From Pyrobaculum ferrireducens (lineage in GTDB: Archaea; Thermoproteota; Thermoprotei; Thermoproteales; Thermoproteaceae), in the NCBI RefSeq assembly GCF_000234805.1, contig NC_016645.1, forward strand, positions 2,270,391 through 2,334,390: a stretch of 64,000 nucleotides of DNA. The letters are read 5' to 3'. Below are positions 1 through 9,000 of this stretch, one piece after another. Position numbers and translations under genes: made by a program. Below the pieces are notes generated by a model, which was not told the origin of the DNA, ran no database searches, and saw only the letters and a program-made list of their open reading frames with translations. Position 1 is the first letter of the stretch. Each line of letters opens with the position of its first letter.

Positions 1-16
1 GCCGGCTGTCTTTATG

Positions 17-727
17 CTAGGGGGTAGCATTAAGCCTCTCCAGGGCCTTTTTTACAAACGGGCAGTTATCCACCTCGACGTGACCGCATCCGGGATATGC
101 CGGGCACCTGGCGGCGATTAAATCCAGCGCCGCACCTCTCCTCCTAACCAACAACCTAACGCCGTTCACCGGCGCGAGGTAGGGGTCGAGTATTTTGACA
201 TATGTGGGGTACGCCAGCTTCAGCACCTCTCCGGGAACACCCAAATTGCCTTCAAGGCTTTTGAAGTTGCCTTTTATGAAGGAGGCTACGTACATGGCGG
301 CGCCCCACGCCGGGCAGATGTAGGCCTGGGTGATGTCGAATTCTAGCCTCTTGAGAGCCGCGCCGACCAGCACTAGATATGCCATGAGGTTTTCATCGCT
401 GATCTCCTCGATGTTCCAGATCTTCTTGACGTGGCGGAGAGCGTCGAGCTCGCCGTGGTATATCAACGTTAGTGGGGCCTTTACGGTGGCGGCGCAACCC
501 CCCTCGTCGCAGATCACCAGCCTCCGCCGGCGGAGGCTCTTCACGGCTTTATACACCGTGCTTAGCTGGTGCGGCGTCTTGACGTAGACCTCGTATGTTT
601 TCAGCTTTCTTGGGTAGTTCTCGCTGTATATCCTCACCACGTCTCTTGAGATGTCTGTAAGATGTGGAACGAGGTCTTTCCAAAAGAACTTAAAGTGAGT
701 ATAGAGTTGGTCAAGGGATTTATACAT
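17..727 (-). CDS. Hypothetical protein with winged-helix-like N-terminus
   Basis: I do not recognise this 236-residue protein. Residues 45-75 (THE segment around TPHQLSTVYKAVKSLRRRRL) read like a winged-helix recognition region, so a DNA-binding role is possible. The C-terminal 50 residues carry three scattered cysteines (CPAYPGC, then NCPF) that could bind a metal or form disulfides. The ATG at 727 lies about 25 bp from a TATA-like run at 745-757 on the same strand, which supports this start and a leaderless transcript. It is divergent from the TorD-like gene of the molybdoenzyme locus, so it could be a regulator of that locus. That role is only inferred from position. Confidence 0.6.
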   Translation of the reverse strand: MYKSLDQLYTHFKFFWKDLVPHLTDISRDVVRIYSENYPRKLKTYEVYVKTPHQLSTVYKAVKSLRRRRLVICDEGGCAATVKAPLTLIYHGELDALRHVKKIWNIEEISDENLMAYLVLVGAALKRLEFDITQAYICPAWGAAMYVASFIKGNFKSLEGNLGVPGEVLKLAYPTYVKILDPYLAPVNGVRLLVRRRGAALDLIAARCPAYPGCGHVEVDNCPFVKKALERLNATP

Positions 728-740
728 GTGTTATCCTGAA

Positions 741-795
741 CAGTCTATTTATATATATTGTTACACCGTCCCGGTATAACGAGATATAAATACTC
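741..795. promoter_or_regulatory. Divergent promoter pair
   Basis: Two TATA-like elements stand back to back. TATATATAAATAG on the minus strand (about 745-757) lies about 25 bp before the ATG at 727. AGATATAAATA on the plus strand (about 782-792) lies about 26 bp before the GTG at 812. Spacing of this size is what crenarchaeal leaderless promoters show. The plus-strand element also argues against the upstream ATG at 758 as the TorD start, because that ATG would precede the promoter. Confidence 0.6.
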
Positions 796-811
796 AGGTC
801 CACCTCTCTAC

Positions 812-1348
812 GTGTCGCTTTCTCCTCTCTACCGCTTCGTCTCCTATCTCTTAATTAGGGAGCTGGAGCCGGACGACTTGCCCAAGGTGAGGCACGTGGT
901 GGACAACCTACCCGAGCCCTACCGGGGGGATATGCTTTCTGAACTTGACAGAGGCGACGCCTATCTAAGGCTTAGGGTTGACTTCACAAAGACTCTTCTC
1001 ATGTACGTCCACCTCTACGAGTCTGTATTTGTGGATCCCAGCGGCCTTATGTGTACAGACGTGTCTGCGGAGGTGTTGAGGTACTACGCCAAATTCGGCT
1101 ACGAGCCAGACCTAAGGTCGGCTAGGGTGAGGTGCGGAGACCACCTGGGGCTGGAGCTCCTGTTTGCGGCTAGCCTAATGGAGGAGGGTAGGAGGGAGGC
1201 CGCCGCAGACTTTTTCGAGAGGCATCTGGGGAGGTGGGGCCCGCTCGCCGGCTTTGCGATATACAGATCGGCGGCGACCAGCTTCTACAAATCGCTGGGG
1301 ATGCTGGTGGCTGAGCTAATAGCAGAGGGGTATGAAAATCTACGCTGA
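812..1348 (+). CDS. TorD/DmsD-family molybdoenzyme chaperone
   Basis: This is a small all-helical protein of about 178 residues with the TorD-family signature DHLGLELLFAASL near residue 110. TorD-like proteins bind the twin-arginine leader of a molybdopterin enzyme and hold it back from export until the cofactor is inserted. The likely client is the Tat-leader catalytic subunit at 6035-9997. I chose the GTG at 812 because a TATA element sits 26 bp upstream; an ATG at 758 in the same frame would overlap that element. The 3' end overlaps the next ferredoxin gene by 17 bp, which indicates an operon. Confidence 0.75.
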   Translation: MSLSPLYRFVSYLLIRELEPDDLPKVRHVVDNLPEPYRGDMLSELDRGDAYLRLRVDFTKTLLMYVHLYESVFVDPSGLMCTDVSAEVLRYYAKFGYEPDLRSARVRCGDHLGLELLFAASLMEEGRREAAADFFERHLGRWGPLAGFAIYRSAATSFYKSLGMLVAELIAEGYENLR

Positions 1349-2174
1349 CTTCTCCCGTTGCGTCAGATCCTTCTGGAAGGCCAGCAGATGCTCGAAGTGC
1401 GTAGAGGCGTGTCCCGCCGGCGCTTTGTACGTCGGCGACGGCCGGGTGGAGGTGGCGGAGGATCTCTGCGTGGGGTGCGGCATATGCATAGGCGCGTGCC
1501 CCACCGGCGTCTACACGCCGGCGGAGGAGCTGGGGCCGAGAATTAGCTGTAGAGAGGGGGGTCCCTGCATACACGCGCTGAGGTTTGAGGACTATGTCAA
1601 GCTGGTGGAGAAGTACGGCGAGGTGGAGGTAGACGCTCGTTGCGACGACTGTAAGCTAAGGGACGCCGGCGGCGGCTGGAGGGCCCTAGAGGAGGCTCTG
1701 AAGGCCGGCCTCAGGGTGAAGGTGGCCAGGGGGAGGGGAGGCGATGTGAGCAGGAGGCTTCTCTTTAGGCGGGCCGCGGCTGGGGAGCCGTTAATAAAGG
1801 CCGTTAGGGGGCCGCCGAGGCGGTTTGAATACAGCAGGCCCCTCGGCGCCGAGGGCCTCCGCCCCGTGGTGGACGCGGATCGCTGCGTCTTGTGCGGGGT
1901 GTGCGCCGGCGTCTGCCCCACTGAGGCTGTGAAGGTGGATGAGGAAAGCGGCCTGGTTGCCGTAGACGGTGGGAGGTGTGTGGAGTGCGGCGTCTGTGTC
2001 GAGGCCTGCGACGTGGGGGCTCTGAGGCTGGAGAGGGGGGATATCGACGTGGAGCATTATCTTGTGGAGGTCGTGCAGTGCCCCAACTGCGGCACGGTAT
2101 ATGCAAAAAACCGGGGGGAGTGCCCCGTCTGCGGCTTCACCACCAAGTTGATAAAGGAGCTCTATGGCTTGTAG
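1332..2174 (+). CDS. Polyferredoxin with C-terminal zinc ribbon
   Basis: This 280-residue cytoplasmic protein has at least four ferredoxin-type cysteine clusters in two pairs. The N-terminal pair is near residues 19-60 (CSKCVEACPAG, CVGCGICIGACPTG). The second pair is near residues 183-230 (CVLCGVCAGVCPTE, CVECGVCVEACDVG). The last 30 residues add a rubredoxin/zinc-ribbon-like pair, CPNCG and CPVCG. It is expected to carry electrons to or from the molybdoenzyme or to help its maturation. It overlaps the TorD-like gene upstream by 17 bp and the TPR protein downstream by 11 bp. Confidence 0.8.
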   Translation: MKIYADFSRCVRSFWKASRCSKCVEACPAGALYVGDGRVEVAEDLCVGCGICIGACPTGVYTPAEELGPRISCREGGPCIHALRFEDYVKLVEKYGEVEVDARCDDCKLRDAGGGWRALEEALKAGLRVKVARGRGGDVSRRLLFRRAAAGEPLIKAVRGPPRRFEYSRPLGAEGLRPVVDADRCVLCGVCAGVCPTEAVKVDEESGLVAVDGGRCVECGVCVEACDVGALRLERGDIDVEHYLVEVVQCPNCGTVYAKNRGECPVCGFTTKLIKELYGL

Positions 2175-3924
2175 CTACTTTCCCAGGTCAATAGACAGGG
2201 TGGTTATCTCGGCTCTTGAGGCTAGGAGGCGTGGGGTGTTGCTGGGGGTCCGGGGGTCCGGCGTCTCTACGACTTTGAAAAGGGCGGCGTCGATCGCCGG
2301 CGTGCTTCTCGGCAGGGGGGACTGCCGGGAGTTTAGAGCGGTTGAGGTAGACATAGGCGAGGTGGCCGAGGCGGCTGGTTGCAACTGGTACGTCGCGGCC
2401 ACGGGGTCGCTGGAGGAGGTGCTCAGGCTTATGGACGAGGTGGAGGCCCTGGTCATGCCGCCTCTCACCGTCGGGGAGCTGGGGGACTTCCTCGCCACGT
2501 TTAGCCAAGCCGCCGAGAGGGGGGTCCTCGAGAGGCTTCTGTACGTAACCGGGGGGTTCCCCGGCGCAGTGTGTAGAGCCTTAGAGGAGCTCAACTACCC
2601 GGGGAAAATCACCGCGGAGCACGTGGAGGGTCTCTCCCTAAAGCCGACTTGGTTTATCGAATTCGTCGAGAGGTACGGGAGAAGGTTTCTGCGAGACGCC
2701 GTGCTGGCGTACGTCACTGAAGAGGAGGCGAAGGAGCTTGGGGTGGAGCCCGCCCTCTGGCACGACCGGAGAGGCGGCAGGCTGGCGCTTAAGTTGCCGT
2801 GGCTCCAGTTTTTCGCGGTGCACCACGACCCCAAGTACGCGGTTGAGGTGCTGGAGAGGGCTGTGGAGGTCGTGAGAGATCCGGGCCGCCTCTTGTACTA
2901 CTATGCCCTACTGTGGCGCCTCGGCGTAGACAGATATGTGGAGCGGTCGGCGCTGTTGGTAGACGCCATCTACAGCCTCCCGCCCCCGGCCGCCGCGGAG
3001 CTAGGCAACTACTTCCTGGAGGTGGCCCCGAGAGTGGGCAAGGACGTGGAGGCGAAGGCTATACACGCCCTCTCCCTAGCCCTGAGGGGGCTGGAGTACA
3101 GAGTGGAGGACGTGGTGTATCTCGCCCAGAGGGCGGCGCGGCTGGCGCCGAGGAGGGAGGCCTACGACGCCGTCTACAACCTAGGGGTGCTTCTGCTCTC
3201 CTCCGGGAGGCTTAGGGAGGCGGAGGCCGTGCTGGCCATCGCGGAGGACCTCCTCTTCAAGGCTGGGAGCGACGAGGAGTGGCTGAGGGCTAAGAGAATT
3301 CTACACCTCTTGATGGCGTATAGAGAGGCGCTTTTGGGCAACTGGAGAGAGGTGGTGCGCCTACTTGAGGACGAGCTCTTTACTCTAAAGTTTGTTCCAG
3401 ACTACTCAAGCCTCGTGAGGCGCAACCTCGGGTGGGCCTACATAATGCTGGGGAGGTACAGCGACGCCAAGCGCATCCTCAGGAGGACATCTGGCTTCCA
3501 GAAGTGGGCTCTCCTATTCCTAAAGACTAGAAACCTCGCCAAGTTTAGAGAAAAGGCGAGAGCCGCGGGTCAAGACCTCTTGGCGGCGCTCGCTGGGGTG
3601 GCGCTTGGCCTCGACGTGGCGGAGGAGGTTGAGAAGCTAGACTTGAGGCCGGAGTTGAAAGAGCTGATTCTAGCAGTTTTGAGGCAAGACCAGCGGCGGC
3701 TGGCGGCGGTTGCGGCGAGGATTGACCCAATGGATAAGCTCTTTATCCTGTACTACGCCGTGGAGGCCTACCTCCAGGTGGCGGCTGGCGGAGACCGCAG
3801 GGAGATTGCCCAGTTCTTAACCCGCCTAAGAAGCCTCGCGGCGGAGGCGGGGATTCCGGGGGCGGCTCCTTACATAAAGCCGGATAGGAAGGCGCTAGCG
3901 AGACTTGTGGTGTTCTTCCTTTAG
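2164..3924 (+). CDS. AAA/STAND-like TPR protein with degenerate P-loop
   Basis: The N-terminal 250 residues resemble an archaeal ATPase domain, and the rest is helical repeats of TPR type (for example LGVLLLSSGRLREAEAVLAIAE and LGWAYIMLGRYSDAKRIL). The expected Walker A appears at residues 28-36 as GVRGSGVST, so valine replaces the invariant lysine. No convincing Walker B is seen. ATP hydrolysis is therefore doubtful and a scaffold or sensor role is more likely. It starts inside the end of the polyferredoxin gene, so it is probably co-expressed with the TorD-like chaperone. Its 3' end overlaps the convergent gene at 3895. Confidence 0.65.
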   Translation: MACSYFPRSIDRVVISALEARRRGVLLGVRGSGVSTTLKRAASIAGVLLGRGDCREFRAVEVDIGEVAEAAGCNWYVAATGSLEEVLRLMDEVEALVMPPLTVGELGDFLATFSQAAERGVLERLLYVTGGFPGAVCRALEELNYPGKITAEHVEGLSLKPTWFIEFVERYGRRFLRDAVLAYVTEEEAKELGVEPALWHDRRGGRLALKLPWLQFFAVHHDPKYAVEVLERAVEVVRDPGRLLYYYALLWRLGVDRYVERSALLVDAIYSLPPPAAAELGNYFLEVAPRVGKDVEAKAIHALSLALRGLEYRVEDVVYLAQRAARLAPRREAYDAVYNLGVLLLSSGRLREAEAVLAIAEDLLFKAGSDEEWLRAKRILHLLMAYREALLGNWREVVRLLEDELFTLKFVPDYSSLVRRNLGWAYIMLGRYSDAKRILRRTSGFQKWALLFLKTRNLAKFREKARAAGQDLLAALAGVALGLDVAEEVEKLDLRPELKELILAVLRQDQRRLAAVAARIDPMDKLFILYYAVEAYLQVAAGGDRREIAQFLTRLRSLAAEAGIPGAAPYIKPDRKALARLVVFFL

Positions 3925-4299
3925 CTTCTGGAATTTTCTATACATGGCGAGGACCTCCTCTACCCTCCGCCTGAAGTCCCGCGCCCGTTCTAGACTCCAG
4001 CTCAGCATTTTGTACATCCCGGGGTACGTCGAAGTCAAGGCCTCCACCTCCTTCACGTGCCTCTCCACCATGGTGAGGAGTTCTTGTAGAAACTCCTCCA
4101 GCTTGTCGCCGTCAAACGCGGTTTTCAGCACTTCTTCAAAAAACCACTGCCTCTCGTTGCGGGGCACGGCGGCCACCCCCAGCTTCTCCGCAATCTCCAG
4201 GACCTGGGGGACGGAGATGAAGAAGCCGACCTTAGCCGGCGTGGCCATGGTTCTAGCCAGCTGCCGCAGAGCCACTAACACACCGTATCCACTTGACAT
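3895..4299 (-). CDS. Hypothetical helical protein
   Basis: This is a 134-residue helical protein of no family I know, with a charged coiled-coil-like C-terminus (RRRVEEVLAMYRKFQKLKEEHH). I placed the start at the ATG at 4299: a GGGGGAG ribosome-binding sequence lies about 10 bp upstream and a TATA element (GGATATAAAG) near 4325. An open frame continues to 4530, but that part would run through the promoter of the ferredoxin operon. The gene sits between two blocks of the molybdoenzyme locus on the opposite strand and ends inside the last codons of the TPR protein. Confidence 0.6.
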   Translation of the reverse strand: MSSGYGVLVALRQLARTMATPAKVGFFISVPQVLEIAEKLGVAAVPRNERQWFFEEVLKTAFDGDKLEEFLQELLTMVERHVKEVEALTSTYPGMYKMLSWSLERARDFRRRVEEVLAMYRKFQKLKEEHHKSR

Positions 4300-4417
4300 T
4301 AATCTAATCTCCCCCTGTGTATACTTTATATCCACATTATAGCGATACATTTGATTATAAATATTGATTACACCACTTAAGTGTAAAAGGGATTTAAGAC
4401 AAGGCGTACATCTCTCC

Positions 4418-5305
4418 ATGCCTAAACTCGCAATGGCGACAATAGAGGACTTGTGCATGCTCTGCTGGGCCTGCGTCGCCGCGTGTAAGCAGGAGTTCGA
4501 CGTGCCGCTGGGTAAGTGGCGTCTATTCATAGTTGAGTACTACACCGGGGAGTATCCCAACGTGGAGGGCTACATACTACACCTGCCTCAGTGTAACCAC
4601 TGCGAAAACGCGCCGTGTGTCAACTCGTGCCCCACCGGCGCCCTGAGGCACAACCCCGAGACCGGCATAGTCCAGCTGGACAAAGACCTATGTATTGGCT
4701 GCCGCGCGTGCACCAGGGCGTGTCCCTACAACGCCGTCTACATGGACCCCAGGACAAACAAGGCGGATAAGTGCACCTTCTGCGAACACCTCGTGTACTC
4801 AGGCCTCCTCCCCGCCTGCGTCGCGGCGTGCCCCACGGGGGCGAGGGTATTCGGCGATCTTGACGATCCCAACTCCCTCATCGGGCGTCTATATAGGGAG
4901 GGCAAGATAAAGCCTGTGGGGAAGGTGGCCGATGTTGTGAAGCCGCGCCTATTCTTCGCCCCCTTCGGCTCCATGAGGCCTATAAACACAGACGCCGGCG
5001 CCTTCAAGAAGCAGATAACCGGCGATAAGGCAAACCAGCTCCTCGTGGATAGGAAGGTGGATATGAGTAGCTGGAACCCCAACGCAGACCCCGCGCTCCA
5101 GCCCGGGGCGCTGGCCGAGTGGAGTCCGGAGCCCAACGCCCTCGGCCTCTGGAAAGAGTTCACGCCCACCAAGAGCCCAGAGGTGGCTGAGCTCAGCAAC
5201 GCCGTGAGGGACACGAGGCAACTCCTCGTATACGCCGCCATTGCGCTGTTGGTGATAGCCGGCGCGGGCGCCGTCTGGACAGGTCTAATAAAGCCGGCGC
5301 ATTAG
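4418..5305 (+). CDS. Molybdoenzyme iron-sulfur subunit (DmsB/NrfC/TtrB type)
   Basis: This is the electron-transfer subunit of a three-part membrane oxidoreductase. Four cysteine groups each predict a [4Fe-4S] cluster. The first is C13-x2-C16-x2-C19-x3-C23, followed by CNHCENAPCVNSCPTG, CIGCRACTRACPYN, and CTFCEHL with CVAACPTG. A C-terminal hydrophobic helix (about residues 268-290) would anchor it to the membrane, which is unusual for this family and fits a periplasm-facing archaeal complex. The ATG at 4418 has a weak TATA (GGGATTTAAG) about 25 bp upstream; an in-frame ATG at 4364 is less likely. The gene is 4 bp before the cytochrome b gene, in a B-C-A operon. Confidence 0.85.
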   Translation: MPKLAMATIEDLCMLCWACVAACKQEFDVPLGKWRLFIVEYYTGEYPNVEGYILHLPQCNHCENAPCVNSCPTGALRHNPETGIVQLDKDLCIGCRACTRACPYNAVYMDPRTNKADKCTFCEHLVYSGLLPACVAACPTGARVFGDLDDPNSLIGRLYREGKIKPVGKVADVVKPRLFFAPFGSMRPINTDAGAFKKQITGDKANQLLVDRKVDMSSWNPNADPALQPGALAEWSPEPNALGLWKEFTPTKSPEVAELSNAVRDTRQLLVYAAIALLVIAGAGAVWTGLIKPAH

Positions 5306-5309
5306 GGCT

Positions 5310-6038
5310 ATGCCCGCGCCGCCTCTCTACAAAACCGAGGGCGGCAAGGAGTACATACTGCGTTTCAAACCGGCCACACAGCTGGCGCATTTGTTCCTAC
5401 TAGTGGGCATGACAATATCATTTCTGACGGGTCTGCCCATGTTCTTCAAATTCGGCGAGAAAAATATCTTCGACGGGCTGGGCCTGGCGCTTGGCCTCGC
5501 CACAAACCCGTCGACTGCGCAACTCATCAGCATACTCCACGACTGGGTTGGCCCGGTTCTGATGTTAATAGGCGTCTTGATAGTGCTAGCCGTCTCCGAC
5601 AAAAAGTTCGGACTTAGGGAAATTTCAAAGGTAGGTGAGGCCTTGAAGGTCTTCACCGAGGTAGCTAGGTATAGGCTCGGCGCGCGGAAGGACTACCCGC
5701 CGACGCCGTTCTACCACCCACTACAGGTATTGTGGGTTTGGGGAGTTATAGTCGGCCTCCTGTTGTTGGGAATCTCGGGGCTTTTCCTCGTCTTGGAGAA
5801 GTGGTTCTACATGCAGATTCTGCCGCCGTGGTGGCGGCTCTTCATGTCGATACTCCACATCATCGGCGCCTTTATATTCTTCGCCGCCTTGCCTATACAC
5901 TTCCTCATGGCGCTATTTCCCACTAACTGGCCTATGCTCAAGTCGCAACTCCTGCTCAGGGGCTACGTGGAGAAGGAGTGGTGGATGGCGCACCACAAGG
6001 CGTATGCGGAAGAGGTTTTGAAGAGGGGGAGGCCATGA
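5310..6038 (+). CDS. Cytochrome b subunit (formate dehydrogenase gamma/cytochrome b561 type)
   Basis: This 242-residue integral membrane protein has about four transmembrane helices (around residues 23-45, 70-97, 135-160 and 175-205). Histidines within or next to them (AHLF, LHDWVG, LHIIG, IHFLMAL) are candidate haem b ligands. By family it would exchange electrons with quinone and pass them to or from the ferredoxin subunit. The start at 5310 follows the ferredoxin stop by 4 bp, and its TGA overlaps the next ATG (ATGA), so the three subunits are translationally coupled. Confidence 0.8.
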   Translation: MPAPPLYKTEGGKEYILRFKPATQLAHLFLLVGMTISFLTGLPMFFKFGEKNIFDGLGLALGLATNPSTAQLISILHDWVGPVLMLIGVLIVLAVSDKKFGLREISKVGEALKVFTEVARYRLGARKDYPPTPFYHPLQVLWVWGVIVGLLLLGISGLFLVLEKWFYMQILPPWWRLFMSILHIIGAFIFFAALPIHFLMALFPTNWPMLKSQLLLRGYVEKEWWMAHHKAYAEEVLKRGRP

Positions 6039-9000
6039 CGGTGCAGATAACCCGCAGGGACTTCCTCAAAGCCGCCGCCGCGGCCGCCGCCGTCGGGCTG
6101 TCGCTAAGCGCCTTCGCCAGAGCCCAGTACCTCTACCCCGAGGTGGAGAAGGGGCAAAACTGGTGGAGCGGCCAGACGGGGCGCTTCGGCAACTACGCTA
6201 CACTGTATAGAGTCCCGCCGACTGGTAAAATCGTGGAGACAGGAGGCTCGCTGGAGCTCAGCACGCCGGAGGGGTTGAAGACGGTTAAGCTGAAGTGGTG
6301 GGAGAACTGGATCGACTGGAGGGAATACGACGCCAATGCTTGGCCCAAGCCGCGGGAGAGGAGGTACTTCATAGCCACCGGAGGCGTATGCGGCGGCTGT
6401 GAGGTCACTTGCCACTTCGTGGTGTGGATCGACAAGGAGACTAAGCTCGCCAGAAAGATCATGGTAAACCCGTTTAGTAAGAACAACTGGGGCCTCTGTG
6501 TAAGAGGCCAGAGCGCCGCCGCCGCCGCGGCCCACCCCGACAGGATTGTCTACATCTTAAGCAAAATCGATCCCAGGACTGGTCAGAGAGTCGGCGCGCG
6601 CGGCGACGACAACTTCATCCGCATCTCATACGATGACTCCCTCGAGATCGTGGCTAGCTACTACGCCAAGGCCTTCTATGAGTACTTCGTCGAGGGCAAC
6701 GTCATCGGCTCTATGAGGCTTCACTGGCATGAGGGGAGGCCTCTCCAGACGGGCTTCTTCACCCACCACCCGTGGACTAAGGACTGGGAGCAGCAACACT
6801 CATTTGGAAGCCACACCAACCTCTGCTCCTCCGGGGCGAGGCTCGGGAACCTCCTGTGGATTGCCATGGACCGCAACTCGCCTGACTACTACAACGCGAA
6901 GACAGTGGTGCAACACGGCATGGGCCACCTAGGCGACGCGGCCCACTTCCTCATGTCACACGGTCCGAGGCTCGCCGTAGCTAGGTTCAAGGGGGCGAAG
7001 GTCATATCGGTGAGGGAGAAGTACTTCCACACAGAGCTACTAGCGGATTACTGGGTTACGCCGTGGCCCGGCACCGAGGCGTGGCTGTGGGCCGCCGTAG
7101 CCAACGTCTTGATCAACGAGCTGAACGCCGTCGATTGGGAGTTTGTGAGGAAGTGGTGGAACTGGGACTGGTTCTTGAGAGACAGGAAGCTTCTCGACCA
7201 CCTGTATAGAAATGGCTACATCAAGACGCCGCCGCCTGAGGATATATACGGCGTCACCGACGACGGCGTCATCTACATCAAAGACTACAACAAGGCGTGG
7301 AGCTACTTCCAGCAGTTTCTCAAGGAGTACTTCTCCAACTTTACGCCGGAGTACGCGGCTTGGGTAACTAGGCTAAACGCCAGAACGCCGCCTCCCGACC
7401 CGATAACGCCGGAGGAGGTCCAGAAAGCCGTCACGCTGATCAGAGCCATAGCCAAGGAGGTGGCGGCGGCCGGCAAGGCGCTGTCTATAAACCAGTGGCG
7501 TGGACCAGGGCAGACATACGGCGGGTGGATGCTGGCTAGGATGTTCTACCTCTTAATCGCCTTAACCGGCGCCGTCGGCACCGTTGGCGGCACCGGCGCG
7601 GCGTCTTGGCACAACACCGACTTCTTCTACTACTGGTGGCAGGGGACCCTCGCCGCGCAGGTCTTGAAGAGGAAGCTGGAAGGCCCCGCCGTTTGGAATA
7701 TCAACATGATCGCGCCTGAGGAAAGCGCCTTTGGAGCCTACGACCCCACCAACACCATACCCTTCAGGATGTACGATCCCGAGTGGCAGAACTACTGGAG
7801 GCGCCTCGGATTCGTGGTGCCTGATAAAGTCTATGTCTGGGTATCTAGGGTGGTGAATCCGCTAGCCGCATATCAGGCGGGTGCCCAGTGGGTGAGGTTC
7901 TTCGCAAACCCCGAGAAAATTGAGTTGAAAGTCCACATGACGCAGTTCTGGAACGAGTCTTGCTACTTCTCCGATCTCTGCATCTCTGAGGGCCACTGGT
8001 TTGAGAGGCACGACCCGCAACCGGCGGCGCCCGGCATATACGCGCCGGATAGGTGGTTCAGCGTCAGGTGGCCGTCCTATGTGATATTCCTGATGCGCAC
8101 AGGCTGGGCGCCCAGGGACCTCCACAGAGCTACTCTGGAGGCCCATCAGTACATTGGCCTGGGCGACGTGATCTCGCCGGAGGAGTGGTACATGGAGATG
8201 GTCTGGAGAGCCGTGGCCAAGACGGTTCTAATGGCAAAGCAAAACGGCAAGCCTGTAGACGACTTGTTGAAGGATAAGGAGGTAGACTACCTCGGCCTAA
8301 AGGTGAAGATCCCCAGCCTCGCCGACAGGCTGGCGTTTCTAATAGACGCCAACAGAGGGAAGAGGTACGCCGCGCAACTAGGCATCGACCCGGCCCAGCT
8401 ACCGGAGAGGCTCATCAGGGATTTGTACGACGGGAGGATTACATATGAGCAGTTTGTAAACGACATCAGAAAGCAACTTCTGCCAACTATGTGGGATATG
8501 TATAACTGGGCCGTGTATGCCTTCTCGCCGACAGTCGTGAAATTCTCAAAGGATCAGGACCTCGAGCCTGTGGAGGCTCTTGAGCTGTACCAATTCGTAA
8601 TCCACGACACCAACATCTACGCCGACAAGGTCTATTTAAGGAAGATACCGAGGGAGCAGGTGGCCAGGGTAGACCCAATTACAAAGCTGGCCTACGACTC
8701 CGCTGGCAATATCATTGGCGTCGAGATAGATGGTGAGGTATATCTAGGCTTTAACGCATTAGGCACTGTCACCCATACGCTGAAGCTCGAGTGGTACAGC
8801 CCCATCATGGCTGAACAGGAGCTGAGAGAGATCTCGATACCCATCATACCGCTTGAGTCAGATTTGAAGAAGGCGATGCAGGGCGACGTCGCCGCTGTTC
8901 AAAAGTTGATAAATATGAAGCTTCACTACGTCATACCTATCCACGACTTCTGGGGCAGGATACCCGGCCTCACCACTGGAATCGATGTAAAGAAGGGCGA

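Noticed and set aside
4300-4530. N-terminal extension of the minus-strand gene at 3895
   Set aside because: It would run through the TATA and ribosome-binding sequence of its own gene and through the start of the ferredoxin operon.
5978-6034. Earlier start of the molybdoenzyme catalytic subunit
   Set aside because: The extra 19 codons overlap the cytochrome b gene in another frame and would bury the twin-arginine leader that starts naturally at 6035.
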